A DNA stretch of 44,698 bases from JBKBMT01 sp046295655 (lineage in GTDB: Bacteria > Pseudomonadota > Alphaproteobacteria > Rhodobacterales > Rhodobacteraceae): contig JBKBMT010000019.1 of assembly GCA_046295655.1 (NCBI GenBank), positions 1-44,698 on the forward strand. Reading direction: 5' to 3'. Numbering within the stretch: position 1 is the first letter of the stretch; every line of letters starts with the position of its first letter. This document shows, in pieces, positions 23,140-31,617 of the stretch. The translations under genes and the position numbers were made by a program. The notes beneath the pieces were generated by a model. It was not told the origin of the DNA. It searched no databases and was given only the letters and a program-made list of their open reading frames with translations.

Positions 23140-24205
23140 GGGGCGCGGGTGCATCGGCCCCGGTGTTCAGGTTGTATTTCATGATCCGCCCGTGCCGTCC
23201 TGTCCGGTCCCGCTCCAGCCCGAACACTGGGCCCGCGGGGCCCGGCGCCTCGGACAGGATCGCTTCGATGGCGGCGCGGTCGGCGGCGTCCAGCGCAAGG
23301 CGGAACACCTCCAGCGTGCGCGGCAGGTGGCGGGCATAGCGCGCGCCGACGATGGCGGCTGCCACGCCGGGCTGATCCAGCACCCAGCGTGTCGCGACGG
23401 TGGAAATCCCGACGCCGTGCCGGTCGCCCACCGCCTTCAGCACGGCAAGAAGCCGCTGGAACCGCTCCCACGGGCCGAACTCGTCGATGATCAGCCGGTA
23501 CTTCACCAGCCCGCGGTTCTCGAATGCGAAACCGGGGTCCGGCCGGCCCAGCCAGGTCTCGGTCAGGAACCCGCCGGCGAGCGTGCCGTAGCACAGGATG
23601 GCGATGTTGCGCGCCGCGGCCCAGGGCGCCAGCGTGGCCGCCGGGCGGCGGTCGAGCAGCGAATACTGGACCTGGGTCGAAACGATGTCGGCGACATCCA
23701 CCATCGGCGCGGTATCGGCCACGTCCCAGTTGGTGACGCCGATATGCCCCACCTTGCCCTTCTCCTGACACCGCCGCAGCGCCTCGAGCGCGGCCACCGG
23801 GCGGCCAAGCGACAGATCCCACCAGTAGAACTGCACCAGCGGCAGCCGCGCGAGCGTCAGCCGCCGGAGCGACCGGTCCACGATGGCCTCGACCTCGGCC
23901 GCGGTCAGATCGGCCAGCCGGTCGAGGTCGGGCACCAGCTTGGTATGAACCATGACCCGCTCAGCGGCTTCGGCGCCGCGGCTTCGGCGCAGGTCGGTAA
24001 TGAAGGTGCCGATCATCTCTTCCGCGCCGGTGTAGATGTCGGCGCAGTCGATGGTGGTGATCCCGGCATCCAGAAACGCCGCCATGTCGGCAACCGCGGC
24101 GTCCCGGTCCACCGTGCCATGTCCGCCGGCAAGCTGCCAGCCGCCCCGGATCACCCGCGAGATACGGTGGCCGGGGCGCAGTTCGGCGGTCTCGACAGCG
24201 GTCAT
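23132..24205 (-). CDS. Aldo-keto reductase family protein, catalytic His replaced
   Basis: The 357-residue TIM-barrel protein has the AKR signatures ITTIDCADIYTGAEE (Asp and Tyr of the tetrad), VMVHTKLVPD (Lys) and STVATRWVLDQPGVAAAIVG. The position that normally holds the catalytic His reads QFYWWDL, where the paralogue at 25320 has QFHWWSF. The reductase activity may therefore be altered or absent, or it may have a special acid/base. The ATG at 24205 has GGAGGAGGG upstream and overlaps the stop of the TIGR04076-like gene. It is co-transcribed with the Liv importer, so it probably acts on the imported compound or a derivative. Confidence 0.88.
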   Translation of the reverse strand: MTAVETAELRPGHRISRVIRGGWQLAGGHGTVDRDAAVADMAAFLDAGITTIDCADIYTGAEEMIGTFITDLRRSRGAEAAERVMVHTKLVPDLDRLADLTAAEVEAIVDRSLRRLTLARLPLVQFYWWDLSLGRPVAALEALRRCQEKGKVGHIGVTNWDVADTAPMVDVADIVSTQVQYSLLDRRPAATLAPWAAARNIAILCYGTLAGGFLTETWLGRPDPGFAFENRGLVKYRLIIDEFGPWERFQRLLAVLKAVGDRHGVGISTVATRWVLDQPGVAAAIVGARYARHLPRTLEVFRLALDAADRAAIEAILSEAPGPAGPVFGLERDRTGRHGRIMKYNLNTGADAPAPHG

Positions 24206-24582
24206 TCCCGACCCTCCTCCTTTTGCCACCAGGGCGTCGCGCGGGCATCGGGCAGGCCGGTGGTCTCGGAGTGGCGGAAGAAGCGTCGCCCTGTCCGGGT
24301 GATCCGGAACCGGCCGCCGCAATGCGGATCGGGGCAGGCGACCTCGGCATCGGTGGCCATCCAGTCGTCCGGGTCGGTCGGGCGCTGCTTTGCCGGAAGA
24401 AGCGGAAGCAGCGCCGCCAAGGCATACATCGACACCCGGCCCCCTTCCGGGAACACGAGTGTCTCGCCCTCCACCGCAAACGCCTCACCCTCGACATGGC
24501 GGCAGACGGGGGTGCGTCCGTCCAGCACGGTCTCGACCCGGAGATCGTGGAGCCAGAAGCCCCGGTCGTCGTCTTGCGCCAT
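24202..24582 (-). CDS. Small TIGR04076-like protein
   Basis: The 126-residue protein is first in the leftward operon. VCRHVEGEAFAVEGETLVFP, followed by MYALAALLPLLPAKQRPTDP and CPDPHCGG, resembles the TIGR04076 family of small proteins, which are often beside transport or catabolic genes and have no proven function. CPDPHC and an earlier Cys could bind metal, though only three ligands are apparent. Its stop overlaps the AKR start (ATGA). The match is by memory, not by search. Confidence 0.62.
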   Translation of the reverse strand: MAQDDDRGFWLHDLRVETVLDGRTPVCRHVEGEAFAVEGETLVFPEGGRVSMYALAALLPLLPAKQRPTDPDDWMATDAEVACPDPHCGGRFRITRTGRRFFRHSETTGLPDARATPWWQKEEGRE

Positions 24583-24598
24583 CGCAGCCTCGTCGGCG

Positions 24599-24650
24599 TT
24601 GTGATCTGTGATATTTTATCTTATGTCACAGTTAAGTCTGTCAACCGTAC
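24599..24650. promoter_or_regulatory. Divergent promoter with CTGTGA-N14-TCACAG dyad
   Basis: This AT-rich island lies in GC-rich DNA between the two divergent operons. On the - strand TTGACA (24644-24639) stands 18 bp before GATAAA (24620-24615), a good sigma-70 pattern for the leftward operon. The perfect 6-bp dyad CTGTGA (24606-24611) and TCACAG (24626-24631) overlaps the -10 and spacer. It is the natural candidate for the GntR-family operator, which would repress both directions. A TTGTGA on the + strand (24599-24604) may serve the rightward side. Confidence 0.55.
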
Positions 24651-24658
24651 TGTACCGG

Positions 24659-25312
24659 ATGTCCGCCCCGCAGATCGCCCGACTGGACCCCGTGAAGCTG
24701 CGCGACGATGCCTATTTCGCGCTGCGCGACGCCTTCACCCGCGGCGCCTTTGCCCCGGGCGATACGGTCAGCCTGCGCCAGCTGGCCGACCAGCTGGGCA
24801 TCTCGATGACACCGGTGCGCGAGGCCGTCCGGCGCCTGGTGGCCGAGGGCGCACTGATCGACACGCCGTCGCGGACGCTGATGGTGCCGCCCTTCGACAC
24901 CCGAAGGATGGAGGATCTGAAAGCCGCGCGGCTGGCGCTGGAGCTTCTGGTGCTGGGGCAGGCGATGGCGGCGATGACGGCCGGGACGCTGGCCGAACTC
25001 GCGGCCGTGCTGGATCGCCCGCGCCAGGGTCCACCCGGACTGCCGGACCTCAGGGCCAACTACGACTTCCACTTCACGCTTTACCGGGCCAGCGGGTCCG
25101 AGGTGCTGCTGCGGCTGGTCGAGGCGCTGTGGGTGCAGTACGGCGCCTATCTGAACCGCATCATCGCTCATCCCGAGGCGGGCCGGATTGCCGAACACTC
25201 CCACCACCGCGAACTGCTGGCCGCCCTGCACGCAGGTGATGCGGCAGCCGCCCGTCGCGCCCTGGCCGCCGACATAGAGCGAAGTTTCCGCGTCCTCGTC
25301 CCCGCACCGTGA
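24659..25312 (+). CDS. GntR-family transcriptional regulator with FCD domain
   Basis: ATG 24659 gives 217 residues. An earlier ATG at 24608 lies in the operator. Residues 12-75 are the winged helix (SLRQLADQLGISMTPVREAV, followed by the wing ...DTPSRTLMVPP). The rest is an all-helical FCD ligand domain with candidate metal-binding His (NYDFHFTLYRASGSEVLL, AEHSHHRELLAALHAGD). FCD regulators bind carboxylic acids or sugar acids and release DNA. It is divergent from the Liv-AKR operon and seven bases upstream of the AKR-Rid gene, so it should control both. Confidence 0.93.
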   Translation: MSAPQIARLDPVKLRDDAYFALRDAFTRGAFAPGDTVSLRQLADQLGISMTPVREAVRRLVAEGALIDTPSRTLMVPPFDTRRMEDLKAARLALELLVLGQAMAAMTAGTLAELAAVLDRPRQGPPGLPDLRANYDFHFTLYRASGSEVLLRLVEALWVQYGAYLNRIIAHPEAGRIAEHSHHRELLAALHAGDAAAARRALAADIERSFRVLVPAP

Positions 25313-25319
25313 GGCAGAC

Positions 25320-26783
25320 ATGACCCTTCGCCCCGAACGTCTGCGCCTGTCGCCCGCGCTGGAGATCAGCCGCGTCCTGACCGGCCTGTGGCAGGTTGCC
25401 GACATCGAGAAGGACGGTGCAGCGATCGACCCCGAGACCGGCGCCGACCTTCTTGCCGCCTATGCCGACGCCGGGTTCGACACCTTCGACATGGCCGATC
25501 ACTACGGCTCTGCCGAACGCATCGCGGGGCGGCTGCTGGCGCGATGGTCCGGGCCGGGCAGGCCGCTCGCCTTCACCAAATGGTGCCCTGCGCCAGGGCC
25601 GATGACGCCACAGATCGTGCGCGCTGGCGTCGAGGAGCGGCTGGACCGTCTGGGGATCGGAAAGGTCGATCTTCTGCAATTCCACTGGTGGAGTTTCGAG
25701 CATCCGGCCTGGCTCGATGCACTGCACGAGTTGGCGCGGCTGCGCGACGAAGGGCTGATCGCAGAGCTCGGCGTAACAAATTTCGACGCAGCGCACCTGC
25801 ATTTGGCGCTGTCTGACGGGGTGCCGCTGCTGACCAACCAGGTTGTCTGTTCGCTGATCGACCGGCGCGCGACCGGCGCGCTGGCGCAGGTCTGCGCCGC
25901 GACCGGCGTGCGGTTGTTGTGCTATGGCACGCTCTGCGGTGGGTTCCTGTCCGAAAGGTGGCTGGGTGCGGCCGAGCCGCACGACATCGCCGACTGGTCC
26001 AAGATGAAGTACAAGCGCTTCATCGACGCCGCCGGGGGGTGGGCCGCGTTCCAGACCGTGCTCCGGGCGGCGGCAGCGGTGGCGCGCCGGCACGGCGTCT
26101 CGATTGCCAATGTCGCAACGCGCTGGGTGCTGGACCAGCCCGGGGTTGCCGGCGTGATCGTCGGCGCGCGGCTGGGCGAGCGCAGCCACGCCGCAGACAA
26201 TCTGCGCCTGTTCCGCTTCGCGCTCGATGACGAGGACCATGCGCGGCTGGCCGAAGCATTCGACCAGACCGCTCCGATTCCGGGCGACTGCGGCGACGAA
26301 TATCGCCGTCCGCCGTTCCTGACCGCCTCGGGCGACCTGAGCCACCATCTCGACAGCATGCCGCGGGCCTTCGAGCCGCAGCCGGTGCCCCACCGCGCAG
26401 GGGCGCTGCGGGTCGGAAGCGGATCGAAATGGGAACCTGTCGCGGGATACTGCCGCGCGCAGCGGGTGGGGGACCGAATTGTCATTTCGGGGACAACGGC
26501 CACGGCCGGCGCCGACAGGGTTGTGGCCCCGGGCGATGCCGCAGCGCAGGCCACCTTCATCCTGGACCGGATCGCCGGGGCACTGGCGGCGCTGGGCGGC
26601 GGGGTCGATGACGTGGTGCGAACCCGGATCTACCTGACCGATCCGGCCGATGCCGTGGCCGTGTCGCAGGCCCACGGACGCGTCTTCGGCGCGATCCGCC
26701 CGGCGAATACGCTGGTCGTCGTGGCCGGGCTGATCGGGGACTATCGGGTAGAGATCGAGGCCGAGGCGGTGCTGCGCGGCTGA
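25320..26783 (+). CDS. Aldo-keto reductase fused to a Rid (YjgF/YER057c) domain
   Basis: This is one 487-residue protein. Residues 1-325 are an AKR barrel: FDTFDMADHYGSAE with Asp and Tyr, AFTKWCPAPG with Lys, LLQFHWWSFEHP with His, NVATRWVLDQPGVAGVIVG. Residues about 365-487 are a Rid domain (DRIVISGTTATAGADRVVAP, VDDVVRTRIYLTDPADA, VVVAGLIGDYRVEIEAEAVL). The Arg that RidA uses for imine hydrolysis (in PARS) is Asn here (RPANT), which fits the non-archetypal Rid subfamilies. The fusion couples carbonyl reduction to a Rid-type reaction or ligand. It is paralogous to the AKR at 23132. No frameshift is seen at the junction. Confidence 0.9.
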   Translation: MTLRPERLRLSPALEISRVLTGLWQVADIEKDGAAIDPETGADLLAAYADAGFDTFDMADHYGSAERIAGRLLARWSGPGRPLAFTKWCPAPGPMTPQIVRAGVEERLDRLGIGKVDLLQFHWWSFEHPAWLDALHELARLRDEGLIAELGVTNFDAAHLHLALSDGVPLLTNQVVCSLIDRRATGALAQVCAATGVRLLCYGTLCGGFLSERWLGAAEPHDIADWSKMKYKRFIDAAGGWAAFQTVLRAAAAVARRHGVSIANVATRWVLDQPGVAGVIVGARLGERSHAADNLRLFRFALDDEDHARLAEAFDQTAPIPGDCGDEYRRPPFLTASGDLSHHLDSMPRAFEPQPVPHRAGALRVGSGSKWEPVAGYCRAQRVGDRIVISGTTATAGADRVVAPGDAAAQATFILDRIAGALAALGGGVDDVVRTRIYLTDPADAVAVSQAHGRVFGAIRPANTLVVVAGLIGDYRVEIEAEAVLRG

Positions 26784-26843
26784 GCGCTTGCGTGCGGGCC
26801 GGACTTCCGGTCATCTGGGCAGGAAGCGTGGGGGACAGGGCAG

Positions 26844-27770
26844 ATGGCGCGTCTGGACGAAACTGCCAGCGGGGTCTTCGTGATCGCCGTCACACCATTC
26901 CTGCCCGACGGCGCGCTGGATCACCACAGCATTGATCGGATGGTGGATTTCTATCTGGATGCGGGGGCCGACGGGCTGACCGTCCTGGGCGTGATGGGCG
27001 AGGCGCCGAAGCTGACGCAGGCCGAAAGCCGCGCCGTCGTTCGCCGGGTTCTGGCCCGGGTCGCGGCGCAGGTTCCGGTGGTCGTCGGCGTCTCGGCGCC
27101 CGGGCTGGCGTCGATCGCCGAACTGACCGCGGCGGTGATGGACGACGGCGCGGCCGGGGTGATGATCGCCCCGCCGGGAAGCCTGCGCACCGACGATCAG
27201 ATCGTGACCTATTACCATCACGCGGCCGAGGCCATCGGCGACGTGCCCTTCGTGCTCCAGGACTATCCGCTCGTGACCGGCGTGCAGATCTCGGTGCCGG
27301 TCCTGCGGCGCATCGTCGCCGAGATCCCGACCTGCGTCTGCCTCAAGCACGAGGACTGGCCCGGGCTGGACAAGATCGCGGCGCTGCGGACGCCCGGTGC
27401 GCTCGACCGGCGCATCTCGATCCTGTGCGGCAACGGCGGGCTGTTCCTGCCCGAGGAGATGGCCCGCGGCGCCGACGGGGCAATGACCGGCTTCGCCTAT
27501 CCCGAGATGATGGTCGGGGTGGTGCGCAGCCACGGGGCGGGAACCCCCGACCGGGCCAGCGACATCTTCGACGCCTACCTGCCGCTTGCGCTTTACGAAC
27601 AGCAGCCCGGGATCGGCCTTGGGGTGCGGAAATACATCCTTGCCCGCCGCGGGGTCATCGCCCATCCCGACCTGCGCCGTCCCGGCGCAGGGCTTAACCC
27701 TGCCACCCGGGCCGAGGTGGACAGGCTGATCGCGCGACAGGAGCGGCGGCTGGCCGAACTCGGTGTCTGA
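26844..27770 (+). CDS. DapA/dihydrodipicolinate-synthase-family lyase
   Basis: The 308-residue TIM barrel has the class-I aldolase features: the Schiff-base Lys in CVCLKHEDWPG (about residue 171), the Tyr in VLQDYPLVTG (about 143), and the substrate loop GVMGEAPKLTQAE, which replaces the GTTGE of true DapA. The location outside lysine genes, beside AKR, Rid and TRAP genes, shows a catabolic role, splitting or forming a keto acid. Family members handle N-acetylneuraminate, keto-sugar acids and hydroxyproline-derived compounds. Which one applies here is unknown. The gap to the previous gene is 60 bp. Confidence 0.88.
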   Translation: MARLDETASGVFVIAVTPFLPDGALDHHSIDRMVDFYLDAGADGLTVLGVMGEAPKLTQAESRAVVRRVLARVAAQVPVVVGVSAPGLASIAELTAAVMDDGAAGVMIAPPGSLRTDDQIVTYYHHAAEAIGDVPFVLQDYPLVTGVQISVPVLRRIVAEIPTCVCLKHEDWPGLDKIAALRTPGALDRRISILCGNGGLFLPEEMARGADGAMTGFAYPEMMVGVVRSHGAGTPDRASDIFDAYLPLALYEQQPGIGLGVRKYILARRGVIAHPDLRRPGAGLNPATRAEVDRLIARQERRLAELGV

Positions 27771-27833
27771 TTTGCGGTTGCGCCCCAGACCCTGCCGCGT
27801 AGTGTCGGGCGCAGAGACTTCAGGGAGGAAGCG

Positions 27834-28790
27834 ATGACGATCCGAACCGTTCTTGCCGGCGCGCTGGCCGGCGCGATGCTGGCCGCGCCCGCCGCGGCCG
27901 AAACCCGCGTGACGCTGAAAAGCGCCTCGTCCACGTCGTCCTACTATGTGATGACGGTGCAGCTGGCCGAGATGCTGCGCAGCGAATCCGGCGGCGCGAT
28001 CCTGCCCACGGTCGAGGAAAGCCAGGGCTCGGTGCAGAACGTCTCCGAAGCCGGGAGGCGCCCGGGCGCCTTCCTGTTCACCTCGCCGCCGAACCTGATC
28101 GACGATGCCTTCAACGCGCGCGAGCCGTTCAACCAGGGCGGCGACTATTCCGGCATCCGCACCCTGTTCCCGATGCCGTTCATCACCATTCACTTCGTGG
28201 TCCGCGCCGACAGCGGGATCGAGAAGGTCGCCGATCTGGAGGGCAAGACCTTCATCGCCGGAGGCACCGGCACCTTCTGCGCGCGCCAGACCGCGGCAGT
28301 GTTCGACGCGCTGGGCCTGACCGGCAAGGTCACGACCCCCGAGATGGAGCTTTCGGGTGCGCCGGCGGCCTTGCGCAACCGGCAGGCGGACGGCTATGCC
28401 ACCTGTTCCTCGCACCCGACGCCGCAGGTGCAGGAACTGGCGGCGACGACTGCGGTCCGGATCCTGTCCTTCTCGGATGCCGAGAAGGAGGCGATCATGG
28501 CCGCCAACCCCGCCGCCGGGGCGGTGACGATCGCCGCGGGCACCTATGCCGGGGTCGATGGCGACGTTGCGACGGTGGCGGTGCCGGTCGGCGCCTATGC
28601 GACGAACATGGACGACGCCACGGCGCTGTTCATCGTCGAGCAGTTCTGGGCCCAGCGCGAAGGCCTGGCGGGCGAGAACCCGTGGTGGGCCGGGGTGTCG
28701 CCCGACCTCGTGTCGCAACTGCGCGCGCCGCTGCATCCGGGCGTCGTCGCCTTCTACGAGGCGCAGGGCATCGCAGGCCCCGCCGAGTGA
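27834..28790 (+). CDS. TAXI-family TRAP transporter solute-binding protein
   Basis: The 318-residue precursor has a signal peptide (MTIRTVLAGALAGAMLAAPA, cut after AAA near residue 22). The mature N-terminus TRVTLKSASSTSSYYVMTVQ and later FVVRADSGIEKVADLEGKTF, IAGGTGTFCARQTAAVFDAL fit the TAXI/NMT1-like group of TRAP binding proteins. It collects a substrate, commonly glutamate or a carboxylate, in the periplasm and delivers it to the fused permease encoded next. GGGAGGAAGCG precedes the start. Confidence 0.9.
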   Translation: MTIRTVLAGALAGAMLAAPAAAETRVTLKSASSTSSYYVMTVQLAEMLRSESGGAILPTVEESQGSVQNVSEAGRRPGAFLFTSPPNLIDDAFNAREPFNQGGDYSGIRTLFPMPFITIHFVVRADSGIEKVADLEGKTFIAGGTGTFCARQTAAVFDALGLTGKVTTPEMELSGAPAALRNRQADGYATCSSHPTPQVQELAATTAVRILSFSDAEKEAIMAANPAAGAVTIAAGTYAGVDGDVATVAVPVGAYATNMDDATALFIVEQFWAQREGLAGENPWWAGVSPDLVSQLRAPLHPGVVAFYEAQGIAGPAE

Positions 28791-30604
28791 GCGACCGGCG
28801 CTACCGCCTGTCCACGCATGTGGACGGCATCGACTACGGCGGGGTCGCGGTGCTGTTCGCGGCCCTGTCCGTGGGGTTCCACATCTACAATGCCTTCGCC
28901 GGGCTGATCCCGAACCTGATCACCCGGCCCGCGCATCTGCTGCTGGCGCTGCCCTTCGTGTTCCTGGTCGGCTACCGCGCCGACGCCCCGCGGGCGCTGC
29001 GGCTGAGCGGATATGCATTTGCCGCCGTCGGGGCGGCGGCCTGCCTCTACATCATGCTCAACCGCCCCGCGCTGGTGCGCCAGTACGGGGCGCTGCAGGG
29101 CTGGCTTCAGTTCGCCGTTGCGGGGGTGCTGATCCTCGTGGTGCTGGAAATGGCGCGGCGGGCGATCAAGGCGGTGCTGCCGGCGGTCGCGGCCCTGGTG
29201 CTGGCCTATGCCTTCTTCGGTGACCGGATCCCGGGGTATTTCGGCCATGCCGGCATGCCGGCCGACTATCTTCTGGGCACGCTGACGATCACCGAAGGCG
29301 GGCTGTGGGGCACGCTGACCGGAACCTCGGTGGACACGATCGCGATGTTCGTGATCCTCGGCGGCTTCATTGCCGCCGGGCAGGCCGGCACCGGTTTCAT
29401 CGCATTCGCCACCCAGATCGCCGGTCGGCTGCGCGCAGGCGGCGCCAAGGTGGCGATCCTGTCCTCGGCCTTCTACGGCTCGATCTCGGGTGTCGCGGCC
29501 GCGAAGACGGCCACGACCGGGATGGTGACGATCCCCGCCATGAAGCGGCTCGGATACCCGCCGCAGCTGGCGGCGGCTACCGAGGCCGTGGCCTCGACCG
29601 GCGGGCAGATCCTGCCGCCGGTCATGGGTGCGGGGATCTTCGTCATGGTCGAGCTGATCCGCGTTCCCTATGCCGAGATCATGGTCGCGGCGCTTCTGCC
29701 CGCGCTTCTCTTCTTCCTGACCGCCTGGTTCGGGGTGCATGTCTATGCGGTCCGCCACGACCTTGCCCCGATCCCGCGCGAGGCACTGCCGGGCTGGCCG
29801 CTGGTCGCGCGCTCGGTGCCGTTCTTCCTGCTGCCGTTCTCGATCCTGCTGGGGACGCTGCTGTTCACCGACTATACCCTGGCCTATGCGGCGGTGTTTG
29901 CGACCGGGGTGACCTGGCTCTCGCTGGTGTTCGAGCCGGACGGGCGGATGTCGCTGGCGGGCTGGTGGGACCGGACGGTGAATGCGCTGGTGGTGGCGGC
30001 GACGCAGGTGGCGATCATCGCGGCGGTGATCATCTGTGCCGGCATCGTCGTCGGCGTGTTCAACATGACCGGGCTCGGGGTCAAGCTGACCTCGACCATC
30101 CTTTCGGCTTCGGGCGGATCGCTGTGGATCGCGCTGCTGCTGACCGCGCTGGCGGGGCTGGTGCTGGGAATGGAGCTGCCGACGACCGCAGCCTATGTGA
30201 TCTGCGCCGCCGTCGCCGCGCCGGCGCTGGTCGGGCTGGGTGTGCCCGAGCTTTATGCGCATCTCTTCGTGTTCTGGTATGCGCTTCTGTGCACCATCAC
30301 ACCGCCGGTCTGCGGCAACGTGTTCATTGCCGCGGGCATCGCCCGGACACCCTGGCTGCCGGTCGCGGGCAATGCGATGCGGTTGGGGATCGGGCTGTTC
30401 ATCGTGCCGCTGGGGTTCATCGCCAATCCGGCGCTTCTGCAACTCGGTGCCGATCCGGTGGCCGCGCTGATCGCGATGGCGCAGATGGCGGCCGGGTTGT
30501 GGCTGATCTCCTTCGCCGCGATCGGTGCGGCGCGGGTGGCCTGGGCCGAATGGGCGCGGCTGGCGGCGCTGCCGGCGGGGCTGGCGGTGATCTTCCTGCT
30601 CTGA
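28787..30604 (+). CDS. Fused TRAP transporter permease (DctQ-DctM type)
   Basis: A GTG start overlapping the preceding stop gives 605 residues, the length of the fused 4TM/12TM proteins that work with TAXI binding proteins. The N-terminal part holds four hydrophobic helices (to about residue 150). The large DctM part contains YLLGTLTITEGGLWGTLTGT, FYGSISGVAAAKTATTGMVT, ASTGGQILPPVMGAGIF and a later GMELPTTAAYVICAAVAAP. These are TRAP-T large-subunit motifs. It should drive Na+- or H+-coupled import. It ends nine bases from the convergent LysR gene. Confidence 0.94.
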   Translation: MSDRRYRLSTHVDGIDYGGVAVLFAALSVGFHIYNAFAGLIPNLITRPAHLLLALPFVFLVGYRADAPRALRLSGYAFAAVGAAACLYIMLNRPALVRQYGALQGWLQFAVAGVLILVVLEMARRAIKAVLPAVAALVLAYAFFGDRIPGYFGHAGMPADYLLGTLTITEGGLWGTLTGTSVDTIAMFVILGGFIAAGQAGTGFIAFATQIAGRLRAGGAKVAILSSAFYGSISGVAAAKTATTGMVTIPAMKRLGYPPQLAAATEAVASTGGQILPPVMGAGIFVMVELIRVPYAEIMVAALLPALLFFLTAWFGVHVYAVRHDLAPIPREALPGWPLVARSVPFFLLPFSILLGTLLFTDYTLAYAAVFATGVTWLSLVFEPDGRMSLAGWWDRTVNALVVAATQVAIIAAVIICAGIVVGVFNMTGLGVKLTSTILSASGGSLWIALLLTALAGLVLGMELPTTAAYVICAAVAAPALVGLGVPELYAHLFVFWYALLCTITPPVCGNVFIAAGIARTPWLPVAGNAMRLGIGLFIVPLGFIANPALLQLGADPVAALIAMAQMAAGLWLISFAAIGAARVAWAEWARLAALPAGLAVIFLL

Positions 30605-30613
30605 CCGGGTCGG

Positions 30614-31519
30614 TCAGCCCCCGCCGCCCAGCGCCACGGACATGAAGGCCCGAAACACCGCCGCAGGTTCCGACAATGGCCGCCCGCGCGCCCAGGCAAG
30701 GCCGACGTCCATGCTGGGGACCGGATCGGACAGACTGCGCAGTTCGATCCGCTGCCCCTCCAGCGACCAGGGGCGATAGACCATGTCCGACAGCACCGTG
30801 ACCCCCATGCCGGCCGCCACCAGCGACCGCACCGCCTCGACCGAAGATGTGGCGAAGATCACCTGCGGTGACAGGCCCGCCTCGGCCCAGTAGCGCCCGG
30901 CGGTGGCCCCGGCTTCGTCGACCGTCAGCATGACGTAAGGTTCCGCGGCGACATCGGCGAGGCCGATCCTGTCCTGCACCAGCAAGGGGTGATCGACCGG
31001 CAGCCAGAGCCTGCGCTGCGAACGGAACAGGGTTTCGCAGTCCAGCCCGCCGTGGTCCGCGAGGTTCGACACCAGCATCACGGCCAGGTCGATGCTGCCC
31101 TCGGCCAGTCGCGGCTCGATCGCCGTTCGGGGCATCTCGCGCAGGTCGAGCTCGATGCCGGGATGGGCGCGGCGGAAGCGCATCAGATGACGCGCCATGA
31201 AATAGCCGGCCACCGTATAGGTCATGGCCAGCCGCAGCCGTCCCTCGGTCCGCCGCACCGCACCCAGCGGGCTGCGAACCGCATCCTCGACCGCCGCCGC
31301 GATGTTGCGGGCGTGATCGAGAAAGCGCGCCCCCTCGATGGTCGGGCGCACCCCCTGCGCGCCGCGTTCCAGCAGTCGCACGCCCAGATCGGTCTCCAGC
31401 GCCTGGATCGCGGCCGTGACGGCGGATTGCGAGATGTTCAGCTCCATCGCCGCCTGACTGATCTGGCCGGTCTCGGCCGCGGCGATGAAATAGCGCACCT
31501 GCTTGAGCGTCAGGGTCAT
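30614..31519 (-). CDS. LysR-family transcriptional regulator
   Basis: This 301-residue protein has the N-terminal winged helix MTLTLKQVRYFIAAAETGQI, SQAAMELNISQSAVTAAIQA, LETDLGVRLLERGAQGVRPT. A periplasmic-binding-like effector domain follows. It diverges from the pxp-biotin carboxylase operon and very probably controls it, with a cyclic amide or its opened product as a likely effector (inference). The ATG at 31519 lies 98 bp from the pxpA start. Confidence 0.94.
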   Translation of the reverse strand: MTLTLKQVRYFIAAAETGQISQAAMELNISQSAVTAAIQALETDLGVRLLERGAQGVRPTIEGARFLDHARNIAAAVEDAVRSPLGAVRRTEGRLRLAMTYTVAGYFMARHLMRFRRAHPGIELDLREMPRTAIEPRLAEGSIDLAVMLVSNLADHGGLDCETLFRSQRRLWLPVDHPLLVQDRIGLADVAAEPYVMLTVDEAGATAGRYWAEAGLSPQVIFATSSVEAVRSLVAAGMGVTVLSDMVYRPWSLEGQRIELRSLSDPVPSMDVGLAWARGRPLSEPAAVFRAFMSVALGGGG

Positions 31520-31617
31520 GATGTATCCGATTTTTCGATATCATGCAGCAAGATTTTGAATTTGCAAATGCTGTCGCAAGGTCACAGCATCGCAGCCAAT
31601 CAGGACAGGGGGTGCCG
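31520..31617. promoter_or_regulatory. LysR/pxpA divergent control region
   Basis: An AT-rich stretch in an otherwise GC-rich window. TTGC-N10-GCAA (31562-31579) has the size of a LysR-type dyad and lies upstream of pxpA. On the - strand TTGCTG, 18 bp, GATACA could serve the regulator gene. CGATTTTTCG (31528-31537) is another short dyad near that -10. Assignments are by pattern only. Confidence 0.35.
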
